Position numbers and translations under genes: made by a program. A stretch of DNA of 64,000 nucleotides. Origin: Chlorops oryzae. Its lineage: Eukaryota; Arthropoda; Insecta; Diptera; Chloropidae. The DNA is taken from assembly GCA_020466095.1 (NCBI GenBank), contig CM035807.1, positions 41,737,725-41,801,724 of the forward strand, given 5' to 3'. Of the stretch, positions 21,608-31,250 are shown piece after piece; position 1 is the stretch's first letter; each line of letters opens with the position of its first letter. The notes under the pieces are model-generated. The model saw nothing but the letters and a program-made list of their open reading frames with translations, had not been told where the DNA came from and did no database searches.

Positions 21608-22016
21608 ATGGTACACATTTCAAAACATCCAATTTTCAATGCTTGGTATTCTTTCGAAAACAATCAGCGGATTGAATCCACAGTCGACTGGATTTGTGGT
21701 AATATTGCCTTGGGATAACGAAGTGAAATTGACTTCTGTACTTGGAAGCCCTTTTTAAGAAGTCTTATTCAGAAATTCGAGCAAAAATTAGCACGAAACA
21801 AAGACATTCGACGATATCGCGAACTTTTTACTGGAAAAACATCAAGAACTGATTCAAATACAGACCCAATGAAACGATTGTTGATTTCATGTGATCCCTT
21901 TATCAGTAGTTTGCGAAAACCATTTTACAAATCAAAAAGGAAAATTAGTCAACAGGCATTAAAACTTCTCGATATTACTGAATCGGACAGCCAAAAAGTA
22001 CTGCTCATCATATAGT
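21608..22016 (+). pseudogene. Unrecognised reading frame with one internal stop
   Basis: From ATG 21608 (MVHISKHPIFNAWYSFEN) the frame is open to a TAA at 21718-21720, then open again for 98 codons to TAG at 22014. The second part includes DFCTWKPFLRSL, IRRYRELFTGK, MKRLLISCDPFISSL and FYKSKRKISQQALKLL. Composition looks coding (balanced, charged, no low complexity), but I recognise no family. It could be a decayed transposon or viral-type gene or a host gene remnant. Confidence 0.35.
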
Positions 22017-22179
22017 TCATCAGATACTGATTAGGAGAACATTTTTATTTCATCAAAAAATGAAAACATATCTGGAAAGTCATAATTAATAAAAAAAATT
22101 TAAAACATGTAACTTCTTTTACATTCTCAACATTTTTTTTTTTTTAAATTTCAATTGGATCTGACTCCATGCGCCTAAT

Positions 22180-22300
22180 AAAGGGATAAGACATTGCTTT
22201 GTGATTTGTAATTTTGTCTAATTAGGTGTAAGACTTAAAAACTTATTTATAGACTCCTATCTTTAGGAGTGATCCAATATATAATAAAACGTTAAGAAAA
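22180..22300 (+). mobile_element. 3' end fragment of a Jockey-type LINE
   Basis: AATTAGGTGTAAGA, TAGACTCCTATC and GGAGTGATCCAATA match the 3' untranslated end of the intact LINE at 53539-58610 (read there on the minus strand). The order is the same and the copy is diverged. It is a 5'-truncated relic; no clear poly(A) tail was seen. Confidence 0.65.
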
Positions 22301-22309
22301 ATTTTCTTG

Positions 22310-23080
22310 CAAAAAGAGATAGTTTTTCATAACCGATTTGACTTCTATCTTTCTAAAACAACAATGAAGTATTTTTGCATCCACCCAAAGATAAGTAAAA
22401 CATATTTCGTACCAAAATGAAGAAAATTTAATAAGGACTACTAAAAAGGTAATAAAAAATCAATCAAGGACAAATTTGTTTGCGAAATTGATCATTGAAG
22501 TTTACAAAAGTGTCAAACAGAAGATTTTAAGCACAACTGCTCACATTATTCAGTGAGCGACAGTGGAGTATGTTGTGAAAATTTTTTTTCCCACGCCCGG
22601 ATATATACAAATAAAACATTTTTGGTACCAAAATGACGGAAATTTTACAAAGATTACTAAAAAATTTAAGTAAAAGTAATGAACAAATAATTTTTATGCA
22701 GAAATGGTTCTTAAAATCCAAAAAGTTGTAAATATTAAGATTTTCCCCCTTTTCCGCACCTTATGTTTAATTGAACAGTCCAAATTACCTTAAAAAGTGT
22801 CGTGTTATCTTACATATTTGGAAATTGGCAGCCTTCAGAGTTAACAAGAGCTTAAAATTTTTTCCAAAAATATCGAAAATTATGAAATTTGGGTAACTTT
22901 AACACCCTGTAACACACCCTGTGTACTTCGCAGCATTTTTTTACCTACATAAATCCTATTACCTTAGCAATACTTGGTCCAAATTTTGTTTTTCTTAATC
23001 CGTTTTTACCAAAGATACGCTAGCAAAGCAAAATCGGACACTGTGTCCCGGTGAAGCTCTAAACTGCATGCTGAATCTGC
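22310..23080. other. Unassigned AT-rich spacer
   Basis: No gene or defined repeat was recognised. Two similar passages about moderate similarity to each other (around 22360-22480 and 22580-22700, sharing ACCAAAATGA and GAAATTT motifs) suggest an old duplicated repeat. Confidence 0.3.
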
Positions 23081-23086
23081 TCCCAA

Positions 23087-23615
23087 TTGTATATTAAAAA
23101 GGAGGCAATTCAGGCAGCGAGAAGACTCCGCATATGTGGGGTCTGGCGCGAAGAGCCAGTAAAAGAGCATGGAGAGATCGTAAAGGAGCTGTCCAAAGAG
23201 TGCCCGCTCTTTAGAATACCTTCCGATAGCACTGCCCCACTGGTAGCCTTCGGTAGAAGATATAAGGTGGAATATCCCGAACGAAGTCAATGGAGAAATC
23301 CAGAGGAAATTCTTCGGGGCAACACAAAGGTCTTCTACACAGACGGTTCTAAAACTGATGTGGGAACTGGACCTGGTTGCCGTTTGGATGGAGACACCAA
23401 GTGGTCACTTGCAACGGGGAAAATGGCGACAGTTTTCCAAACTGAAATCTTCGCCATCCTCGATGTCGCAAACTGGATTTTTGAGAATAGGGTGCGTGGA
23501 CAAAGATCGTGGTCAAAGATCGTTCGCGAGTGTACCTAAGGCTAGACTGAACCGCATCTCTAGGTGCAACAAGGTCTGCCTTCTGTGGGTTCCCGGTCAC
23601 AGCAATGTGCCTAAC
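23087..23615 (+). pseudogene. LINE fragment with RNase H domain
   Basis: The frame reads a RNase H start, KVFYTDGSKTDVGTG (about 23330), followed by WSLATGKMATVFQTEIFAIL, where the E is the expected second catalytic acid. A frameshift near 23500 moves the rest (VPKARLNRISRCNKVCLLWV, GHSNV) to the next frame. RNase H after RT is found in LINEs of the I, R1, LOA and Outcast groups. The upstream RT has decayed. Confidence 0.7.
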
Positions 23616-23974
23616 AACTAACAGTTGTCGCTATTTCGAAAAAGAAGCCGGTTTTGAAAGAAAAATTCAATTAAAATTTGGTAATTGCAGGGATCAAAAA
23701 TAAGAATCAACTTAATTTTTTTTCTGTTTTTCTCCGATTTTTATTTTCATAGCTTAAATTTAAAAATTATTCTCACTGAGAAATAGTTCACATACAATTT
23801 TTTTTTTTTTTCACTGAGATATTGTATATCGATTTGATTTATTTGCTTGGGTTTCCTAATAACTCTTATAAAATGAGAAAACTAAGTGTTGAATACAAAA
23901 GTTACAGTTTGGGGTTTCTTTTTGTTCGCATGCCCTTATGAAGACCATTACAAAAAAAGTTTTGATTAAAAACG

Positions 23975-24315
23975 ATGGAAAGGAAAGCAAATAAAAGCAT
24001 CCGCCAGTTTTACATATTCGATGCGAAAAGCCTAAAATCGATGTTTAAGGTCTGTAATACAAGCTTGAGTGGAAGACACATGACCAACTTGAAGAGGCAC
24101 CTTGAAACGAAGCATTCATCCTTGAAGCAGGACTACTTGTCATCATTGAAAGACGAAAACGAATAACCACCCAAGAAAATCGAAATTTCGTAACAGGTGG
24201 ATAAGGACAAATTTATTGATTTCTTGGTTAAAATTGTAAGTAAGGATGGAAGGCCCTTTGTGCATTTAGAGAGCGAGGGGTTCCAAGAAATTGTCACTCC
24301 ATATATAAAAAGGAC
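23975..24315 (+). pseudogene. 5' fragment of a hAT transposase with degenerate BED finger
   Basis: It starts MERKANKSIRQFY. The finger keeps C in KVCNTS and the LKRHLETKH pair, but the first cysteine position reads F. After a stop at 24164 the frame continues as FIDFLVKIVSKDGRPF and GFQEIVTPYIK, a conserved hAT block. The element breaks off near 24320, before the catalytic region. Confidence 0.7.
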
Positions 24316-24470
24316 ATATATATATATAAAATAAATCCTGAGTAGGTACAGTCGCTGCTCATGGAAAAATTAAGATATATAAGAATTTGGTTTTTCTAGT
24401 CTTGCTTAGTAATTCATACGCACTTATTGCATATATTTGCAAAAAAGGCATTCAAATTTTGGGGAATAAA

Positions 24471-24595
24471 TAATAAAGCTAATTATAAAACAAAAAAGGC
24501 TCTCTTAATAAAGATAAGAGGAGATAGGGTTCTCTCTTGCTCAGGACTCAACAGGATCTTCCTCTGAAACAGGATGCTTTGCCTAGACCAAAGGA
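24471..24595 (+). repeat. 5' LTR segment of the Gypsy-type element
   Basis: It starts TAATAAAGCTAATTATAAAA and ends CTAGACCAAAGGA. It pairs with 30502-30626. Downstream (24640-24725) lies a leader with a CCGCTGATACC-type tandem repeat before the gag start at 24728. Confidence 0.7.
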
Positions 24596-24727
24596 TCAAT
24601 TAACCTAGGGCATTTTAGCTCAGAAGTGGGATAGTAACTCAGATAACTCGCACCGCTGATTCCTCCGACATCGCTGATACCTCCGATCCTCCGATTCCGC
24701 TGATACCGCTGATACGGCGGATACCGT

Positions 24728-25920
24728 ATGATTATGTCGTTAAGAAGCATCTCCAGGCAACAATTGATAGAAGCCCTTACAGTCGCTGGTGTTGAAATTC
24801 CACCGACAGCATCTATTTCTCAATTACGGCAGCTTTATGCCAACACTGAATCCACTGAGCACGTCCTAGTCGGGGAAATCGAGGATGTACCTTCAACGGG
24901 AAGTATAGAAAGTAATGTGGGGGAAAACACCGAACCTATAATCACGGTAATCAAAGTCCGCTGCAATGACGAAAACCAGTTTGACGACTAACGACAGCTG
25001 GATAAGAAACTAGCAATCTTAAAAAAAAGGAGATGTTGATGCTGCAGAAAGAAATAGAGCTTTAAGAGGACACCAACAAGAGTTCGCATCAAGAAATTGT
25101 TACTCAGTCACCGCAGCCCTCGGTGCAACATGTGCAGGTCACCAACGGACAGCAGAGTGATCAAAGTCGACATACATTTTCAAGAGTAAGAGCATGCCAT
25201 TGTGAAGTTCGACGGCGAGGACCGGTCATATAGTGTCTCTCACTTCATTGCTCACCTTGAAGAGTTTTTTTTTCAAGTAAACGCGGATGATTTGTCGAAG
25301 CGATTAACCCTTCGCAACTCTCTGACTGGAACCGCCAGGTTTTTACTTACTAGAGGCGCGCTTACTTACGACGAATTAAAGGCAAGCTTGTTCAAAGAGT
25401 TTGGTCGGGTGATAAGTCGGCATGAAATATATCATACACTAAGAAACCGTGTTAAGAAATCCGACGAGACCGTTCGCCGGTACATCATGGAAATGCAGGC
25501 CATATCCACCATTTCTGATGTTACTGAATGGGAGTTGGTGTCCTACATCCAAGAAGGCCTTCAGGGTCGCGTCCCTGATTTTTGGTTGTTTGAAGCTGTC
25601 AAGACTATTGACGACGTTAAAGATGCAGTAAATCTGTTCGAGCAGAAGCAAGCAATCCGAGGTGCTAAAACGTTGGAGAAGATGCAGCAGTCCGAGGTGT
25701 AAAACCTGAAATAAAGCCGAGCGCATTAAAGCAAACGCTCGGAAAACCGTGGGCAACACCGGCGTCAAGCTCAATTAATTAAACTGCAAGGTGCTACAAT
25801 TGTTCCCGAATGGGTCATCAACAGGTGCAGTGCCCCTATGAAGACCGACCGAAAGGTGTTTGTTTCAAGTGCTGAAAGAGTGGTCATCGATACACCGAAT
25901 TCCCGAACACAAAATATGTA
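24728..25920 (+). pseudogene. Gag of the Gypsy-type element, interrupted
   Basis: The first frame (24728-24991) opens with ISRQQLIEALTVAG, a SAP-like helical start seen in some insect gags. After a gap, 25202-25702 encodes the capsid-like core (FDGEDRSYSVSHFIAHLEEF, LRNSLTGTARFLL, YHTLRNRVKKSDETV). Past a stop, the nucleocapsid shows CFKC, then TGA at the glycine position, then KSGH, so the zinc knuckle C-x2-C-x4-H is cut by a nonsense change near 25875. Several frame changes separate these parts. Confidence 0.75.
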
Positions 25921-26857
25921 AAAAAAAAATTAAGCATATTGCCACTATAGAAGAAGACACTACGATGGATTACACTATATCCCCAGAGTATGTGGTAAGT
26001 GTTGCCTTCTATGCCCAAAATGACCGTAGTGATACCACAACTTGTTACCCTATTGAATACAGGTAGCCCAGTAAACCTTGTAAAAAAAAATAAGCTGTAC
26101 TCTTTAAAATAGGAGGTCCACTGATAAATACACAGTTTTACGGGGTAGAAAATACCAGAATATCGACAAATGGTAATGTTAAATATAAAAAAACGATTCG
26201 TAACAAAAGTCAAAATGTTCCATTTCGGGTTGTTCTAGATAATTTTTTACCATTACCTTTTTTACTAGGGCGGAAATGTCTTAATGATTTGGAAATTCAT
26301 CTGTGTATGTTTAACGAAAAATTTGAATTAAATGCAGACTTGATTAAACCCTTCGAGTTGCTAAAAGCAAAAGAGTTGTGTTCTTACTCGGCCAATACAG
26401 ACAAACAAGCCTCAGATAATCTTGAAGTCGTTAATAAAAAAACGCCTTTTGGGCGGGTAAGAGAAGTGGTGGTTGATGACGACGAGGCCTTCTCAGAAGA
26501 AGCCGCTAGAATTATGAGTATAGAAACAGACATTGTCGAAGAAATTTTTTTAAATCCTTCCCTACAAGAAAGGGACAAAAAGGCACTTCGCAATCTTATT
26601 AGCTAAATGTGGTAATTCGAAAGTTGAGAAAAAGGTTGTTCCCTGTGAGTTAAAAATTCGATTAACCTCCGATACCCCATTTCATTTTTCACCTAGCCGT
26701 TTATCAGGGGAAGAAAAGTAAGCACTCCGTGTAATTATTGATGATTTACTAAGATAAAACATTATCCGCTTCAGCGAGTCCCCTTATGCTTCCCCAATTG
26801 TTATGGTGTTGAAGAAAAATGGGCAATATCGTAAACGTGTTGATTACAGGACCTTAA

Positions 26858-28367
26858 CCCATTAAGACCTGACCCTAGAAGGGCCTATGCAATTTCAACG
26901 AAATTAACCATAGCCATATATTTAGGCCTAATCAAGAAAAAAAATCAATAAAAAAAATTCTAGCCACGCCCCTTGAACCAGTAGGGCGGGTTGCGCAAAC
27001 GCAACATTCGGCTTTAAAGTCATACAAATTTTTCATTTTAGTTGCTTTTAATTTTTTATTCGAAAACTTTACTTTTCTTTATTTACAGCTTTTAGCATAA
27101 TTTTTAAACAAAAATTGTAATGAAAGAAAAAAATTTTAAAGAAAGAAAAGAATTGTTAAGAAAAAAAAAAAAAATTGTAAGCAAAAGTTAATTGTGAAAC
27201 TCTTCAAAGCATTTTGGGTGGAGCCCAATTTTACATATATTGCAAATAAACTTAGTTTGACTTGTGCAAGATCGACATCGTATACGCTTTTGGGTCAAAA
27301 TAGGATGGTGAGTCGAGCGTGATGTTCTTGGAATAGGACTGGAATGGTCCTGTTGTTTTTGTTTCATTTTTCTTATAGGCTCATCGAGCAAAGTTTCGGC
27401 CACAAAAAACACGAAATTCTAGCTGTGTCATCACCGGAGCTTTTCCTTCTTTATGCAAGAAACAATGTAGTTTCCATGCATTCACCATGGCCGAATCCAG
27501 TGCATTAGTTATAAGTGGCCAATACCACTTTTTTCCACGTAATTGAATTCTGTAGTTGCTCATTGTGCACGGATTCGGCGCGACCCTTTTGTTCTCTCTC
27601 AATGCTTTCGACGATGTTGTTATTGTCGTCATTGAACAAACAAAGTACTTCTACTGCGCCAGAGACTTCTATTAAAATGGTTTCCGCTTGATCTGAAAGC
27701 AGCTGAACGTTTTCGTCCACATCTTCCGTATCGCTAACTGCATCAACTCTATCAGGGGGCAACAAAATCATTTCCACCTTATCTGAATTTTTTATGTTTT
27801 CTACAACTTCGTCCTCTTCGTCTGAATCATTTACAATATCTTCTATATCTATTTTTGACAAATACTTTTTGGAAAACATTTGTAAAAAACAAATAAGATT
27901 CAACTTCTGCGCAAAACAAAATGTAAATAAACAAAGTCAGCTGTTCAACGTTTGACATACTCAGCGTTGCCCGTTCGAAAAAATCTTAAACGTTATGGCC
28001 GAACGTTGCATATGCGCAACACGAAATTTAAATTTTAAATATTTGTTAAATAACTTAAATAAATTTATTGCAAACTTAATTTATATATAGCTCAGCATCA
28101 CACTACTCTATCCCCATGACAATAACTCAGGTTTTGATCATAATGAATTTTTTATAGGTTTTCAAAAAAATTGCAAAAAAAATGACTGACTTTTGATTTA
28201 AAAATAAATATTAAAAATTTAAAACTTTGCGAATTTAAGTAAAACACTTTCTAAAGAATCAATTCTTATACACTGTTAACCGTTTTCAAGTTGAATTTCT
28301 CAATGAATCGCATAATATACCTGATTTTCCAAACGTTGCGCAGACGCAACGTGCCGTGCTTAATGGG
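26858..28367 (-). mobile_element. piggyBac-type element with internal deletion, TTAA target
   Basis: The ends CCCATTAAG and CTTAATGGG are flanked by TTAA at 26854-26857 and 28368-28371. With one TTAA removed, the host RT codons read straight through. Subterminal sequence repeats GTTGCGC-AACGCAAC motifs at both ends. It encodes only the two ends of a transposase. Confidence 0.9.
27188..27903 (-). pseudogene. piggyBac transposase remnant lacking its catalytic core
   Basis: The N-terminal acidic segment (IEDIVNDSDEEDEVVE, from 27903) is followed, without any DDD catalytic region, by the late-core block IQLRGKKWYWPL and PVMTQLEFRV, and then the C-terminal cysteine-rich domain CRSCTSQTKFICNIC with GLHPKCFEEFH. 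This domain binds DNA in the family. Frame changes occur near 27600 and 27400. It is a typical internally deleted copy that could only move in trans. Confidence 0.8.
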
Positions 28368-29149
28368 TTAAATAAATTCACAATTAGGGATAACTTTCCT
28401 CTTCCACCTGATTGAATCATGTTTGGAATATCTTGGGGGGGAAAAGTATTTTACGACGCTAGATCTGAAAAACGGATTTTTCCATGTGGCCGTCTCCGAG
28501 GAGTCGAAAAAATATACTTCATTTGTAACACCGTTTGGTCAGTTCGAATACAATCGGATGCCATTTGGCTTAAAAAACGCCCCTTCAATTTTTCAACGAT
28601 TTATCCACCTTGTGTTTAAAGAATTAATTGAGAAACAGCAAATAACCGTTTATTTGGATGATATTATCATAGCTACGAAGAATCTTCAGGATCACGTAGA
28701 ACTTTTGACACATGTTTTGGAAAAAGTGTCTGAAGTCGGTCTGCAGTTAAATCTTGCGAAGTGCCGTTTCGTCTTTGAAAGTGTGGATTATTTAGGCTAT
28801 AGTGCAAGTGAATTTGGGATCCGTCCTAATGATGCTCATATAAGAGCTATTGCTAAATTGGCCTTCCCTAAAACACCGAAGCAAGTGAAGTTTTGTTTGG
28901 GTCTTTTTTCCTACTTCGGGAAATTCATTCCAAATTTTTCCAGTATAGCATTCCCACTCCGGCAACTGTTACAAAAAGATTCAAAAGTTGAGCTTACCAA
29001 AAGCTGTATATATGCGTTCGAAACGTTAAAAGAAGAATTAGTTTCTACGCTGATCATTAAAGTAAATGCAAAGAGTACGTTGAGACTGGCGAATGCATCA
29101 CCGATTCAAGTATACTCGCGCGATGTGAAATTGTAACCTCAGCTCATCA

Positions 29150-30340
29150 GCAAGAATTATACTTGTTGGTGCAAGCCACTGAAAGCCGTGATAAAAACTT
29201 AGTTGAAATACGGGGGAAACTTGGTAGGCAAAAAGTAAGGGATTTTGAGCTGAAAGGTGGAATCGTATTTCGAGGTCATGATAGCGGCCGGTTGCAGTTG
29301 TATATGCCAGGAGAGAAGGAAGAAAACGTAATACGTTTGGTTCACGAAAAAATTTGACATTTGGGTATCGGAAAAACGTATGATAGTCTTAGAAGAAATT
29401 ATTGGTGTTAACAAATGAAAGATAAAATAGAAAAATATGTCAAGAATTGCATTCGCTGTATCATGTGTTCCCCTCCAGCCCAAATCAATGAGCATAATCT
29501 CTACAATATCCCAAAAATCCCAGTACCCTTTGACATCATTCATATCGACCATTTTGGTCCTCTCCCATCCATTAAGTCATTACGGAAACATGTCTTGGTA
29601 ATAGTGGATGGATTTACGAAGTTCACTAAACTGTACGCAACTAGCACTAGCACTGAAGAAGTAATTGCTTGTCTCGAAAAATATTTTTCTAGCTATAGTC
29701 GCCCACGTAGAATACTGAGTGACTGAGAGTCGTGTTTCACCTCATTAGAATTAAGCTCTTATTTAGTTAGACAGAATGTCCAACATATAAATGTATCCAC
29801 GTCTTCTGCGCAAGCAAATGGTCAAGTAGAGAGAGCGAACAGGGTATTGAAGGGATTGGTGTAAGATGCTAAGCAAAGTAGAATACTCCTTGAATAACAC
29901 GGTGCACTGTTCGACTGGGGAAATGCCAAGTATACTGTTGTTTGGGGTCCAGCAGAAAGGACAACAAACTGATCTCCTATCCGAGTTCATAGAAAATAAG
30001 CAGGATGGAATAATTGAACAAGATTTAGCGATTATAAGGCAAAGTGCCTCTGAGGCCATTTTCAAATCACAAGCCAACAATGCTAGACACTTTTTAGAGA
30101 GAAGTAAACCTGCTAAAGAATATTCTGTAGATGACTTCGTCGTCATCCTAATGTAGATTACAACTGTTGGGACAAACAAAAAACTTATTTAAAAATATCG
30201 TGGCCCATATGTCGTCCACAAGGCGTTGCCAAACGATCTTTATGTGATACGAGACATAGAGAATTGTCAAATAACACAGTTGCCACACGACGGAATCGTA
30301 GAAGCGTCTCAAATGAGACCATGGAGACATCCTCCAAAAT
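29150..30340 (+). pseudogene. Integrase of the Gypsy-type element
   Basis: The zinc-binding region (KYVKNCIRCIMC) lies near 29440. The core has D in IIHIDHFGPLP (about 29545), a second D in ILSD immediately followed by a TGA stop (29722-29726), and E in NGQVERANRVLKG (about 29830). The C-terminal part reads on to about 30340 in pieces. It is inactive through stops and shifts. Little else of RNase H is recognisable upstream, so a deletion there is likely. Confidence 0.75.
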
Positions 30341-30501
30341 GATTGTCTGGGGCTCTGGAAGGTAATACTTGCTATAATATTCCAATGTACTTTCAGTTCA
30401 AATCCTTTGCAATATACTAAATCTTATTAACTATGGTTTTAATCTGTAATTAATTGTATCCAATTAATAGTCAGGATGGCTATATATTATATATATTATA
30501 A

Positions 30502-30626
30502 TAATAAAGGTAATTATAAAACAAAAAAGGCTCTCTTAACAAAGATAAGAGAAGATAGGATTCTCTCTTGCTGAGGACTCAACAGGATCTTCCTCTGCAA
30601 CAGGATCCTTTGCCTAGACCAAAGGA
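30502..30626 (+). repeat. 3' LTR segment of the Gypsy-type element
   Basis: It matches 24471-24595 over 125 bp with 7 differences. The true LTR start is probably further left (30360-30500), but no matching sequence remains at the 5' side. Confidence 0.7.
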
Positions 30627-30656
30627 AATTTTAATTTCGAAATTATTTTTCCTTAC

Positions 30657-30956
30657 TTGCTGTTGTCGCGCACCAAATCCCTTTGGATACAAATGATGGT
30701 GTGAGTGCAAATATCCACCTCCTGTCTTATGATTTTTTATTGTCACAACGGATCCATATGCTACATATCGCGGCATACTTGCATTATACAATGAGTTTCC
30801 AATGAGTTTCGATTGAAATGCTGAGCTGTAGAAACCATCACCATGTCCAGTCCTATTTAAAACGCTCAAATGAATAAAAAAGAACATTAAATACAGGAAG
30901 CAGGGCCAGAGAATCAAGGTGAGAGCTCGACAAACGATTTGTTTAAATATTTCTGT
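30657..30956 (-). CDS. tw: Internal exon of protein O-mannosyltransferase 2 (POMT2/twisted)
   Basis: This exon encodes part of POMT2, the ER membrane enzyme that, with POMT1, transfers mannose from dolichyl-phosphate-mannose to Ser/Thr of proteins such as dystroglycan. The 100 codons include a membrane segment (LTLILWPCFLYLMFFFIHL), the lumenal GDGFYSSAFQ block, NASMPRYVAYGSVVTIKNH and GGYLHSHHHLYPKG, which begins the first MIR repeat, then GARQQQ. These blocks match vertebrate POMT2 almost word for word. A ttatatttcag acceptor precedes it and GTAAGG follows it; both junctions are in phase 0. No other exon of the gene was recognised. It is the only apparent host coding exon here, flanked within 31 bp by a Gypsy-type element and within about 300 bp by a type-B element. 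Confidence 0.9.
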
Positions 30957-31250
30957 CTGAAATATAAGAATAAACCCTTAGCTTGGTCTGCAGAAAGTGA
31001 AATAGATTACACTGCTTAACAAATTTGGAATTTATAAAAAGCAACGAATATTTGTGCAATTTTCCTGTAGATCTCGGCCTCCTAAGCAAGAAAAAAAATT
31101 TTTTAAATTTTTTTATGGAAGAGTTTTTGAGAAAAAATTTTTTGAAATTTTTTTCAGTGCATTTCGTAGGTGCACTTGCTATTTCAAGCATATCTCGGGC
31201 CCCGATCTACCGATTTTAATAAATATATTTTCCAAATATAGATAATTAAG
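30957..31250. other. Intron side of the POMT2 exon, AT-rich
   Basis: The splice acceptor and a polypyrimidine-poor tract precede the exon. 31080-31220 has AT runs and the phrase CATATCTCGGGCCCCGAT, reminiscent of interspersed repeat sequence. No gene. Confidence 0.4.

Larger units (their letters stand above)
26030..29136 (+). pseudogene. Protease and reverse transcriptase of the Gypsy-type element, split by piggyBac
   Basis: The protease motif near 26041 reads LVTLLNTGSPVNL, with N where the aspartic protease needs D. The RT begins around 26645, reaches VDYRTL at 26854, is interrupted by the piggyBac insertion (26858-28367), and resumes at 28368 with NKFTIRDNFPL. The 28423-29136 frame carries FTTLDLKNGFF, MPFGLKNAPSIFQRF and the catalytic YLDD near 28650. 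A one-base shift lies near 28405, and earlier stops occur at 26729 and 26753. The connection and RNase H regions end early at 29136. Confidence 0.8.
24471..30626 (+). mobile_element. Gypsy-type LTR retrotransposon, decayed, with nested piggyBac
   Basis: Two direct repeats of 125 bp (24471-24595 and 30502-30626) differ at 7 positions (about 94% identical) and mark the inner or 3' part of the LTRs. The 5' LTR boundary is not resolved and may be truncated. Gag, protease, RT and integrase follow in the order of the Gypsy group (integrase last). It lies antisense to the POMT2 exon, and its right end is 31 bp from that exon's splice donor. Confidence 0.8.

Noticed and set aside
29763..30179. Minus-strand 138-codon reading frame
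   Set aside because: It is antisense to the integrase of the Gypsy-type element, whose catalytic motifs are on the plus strand.
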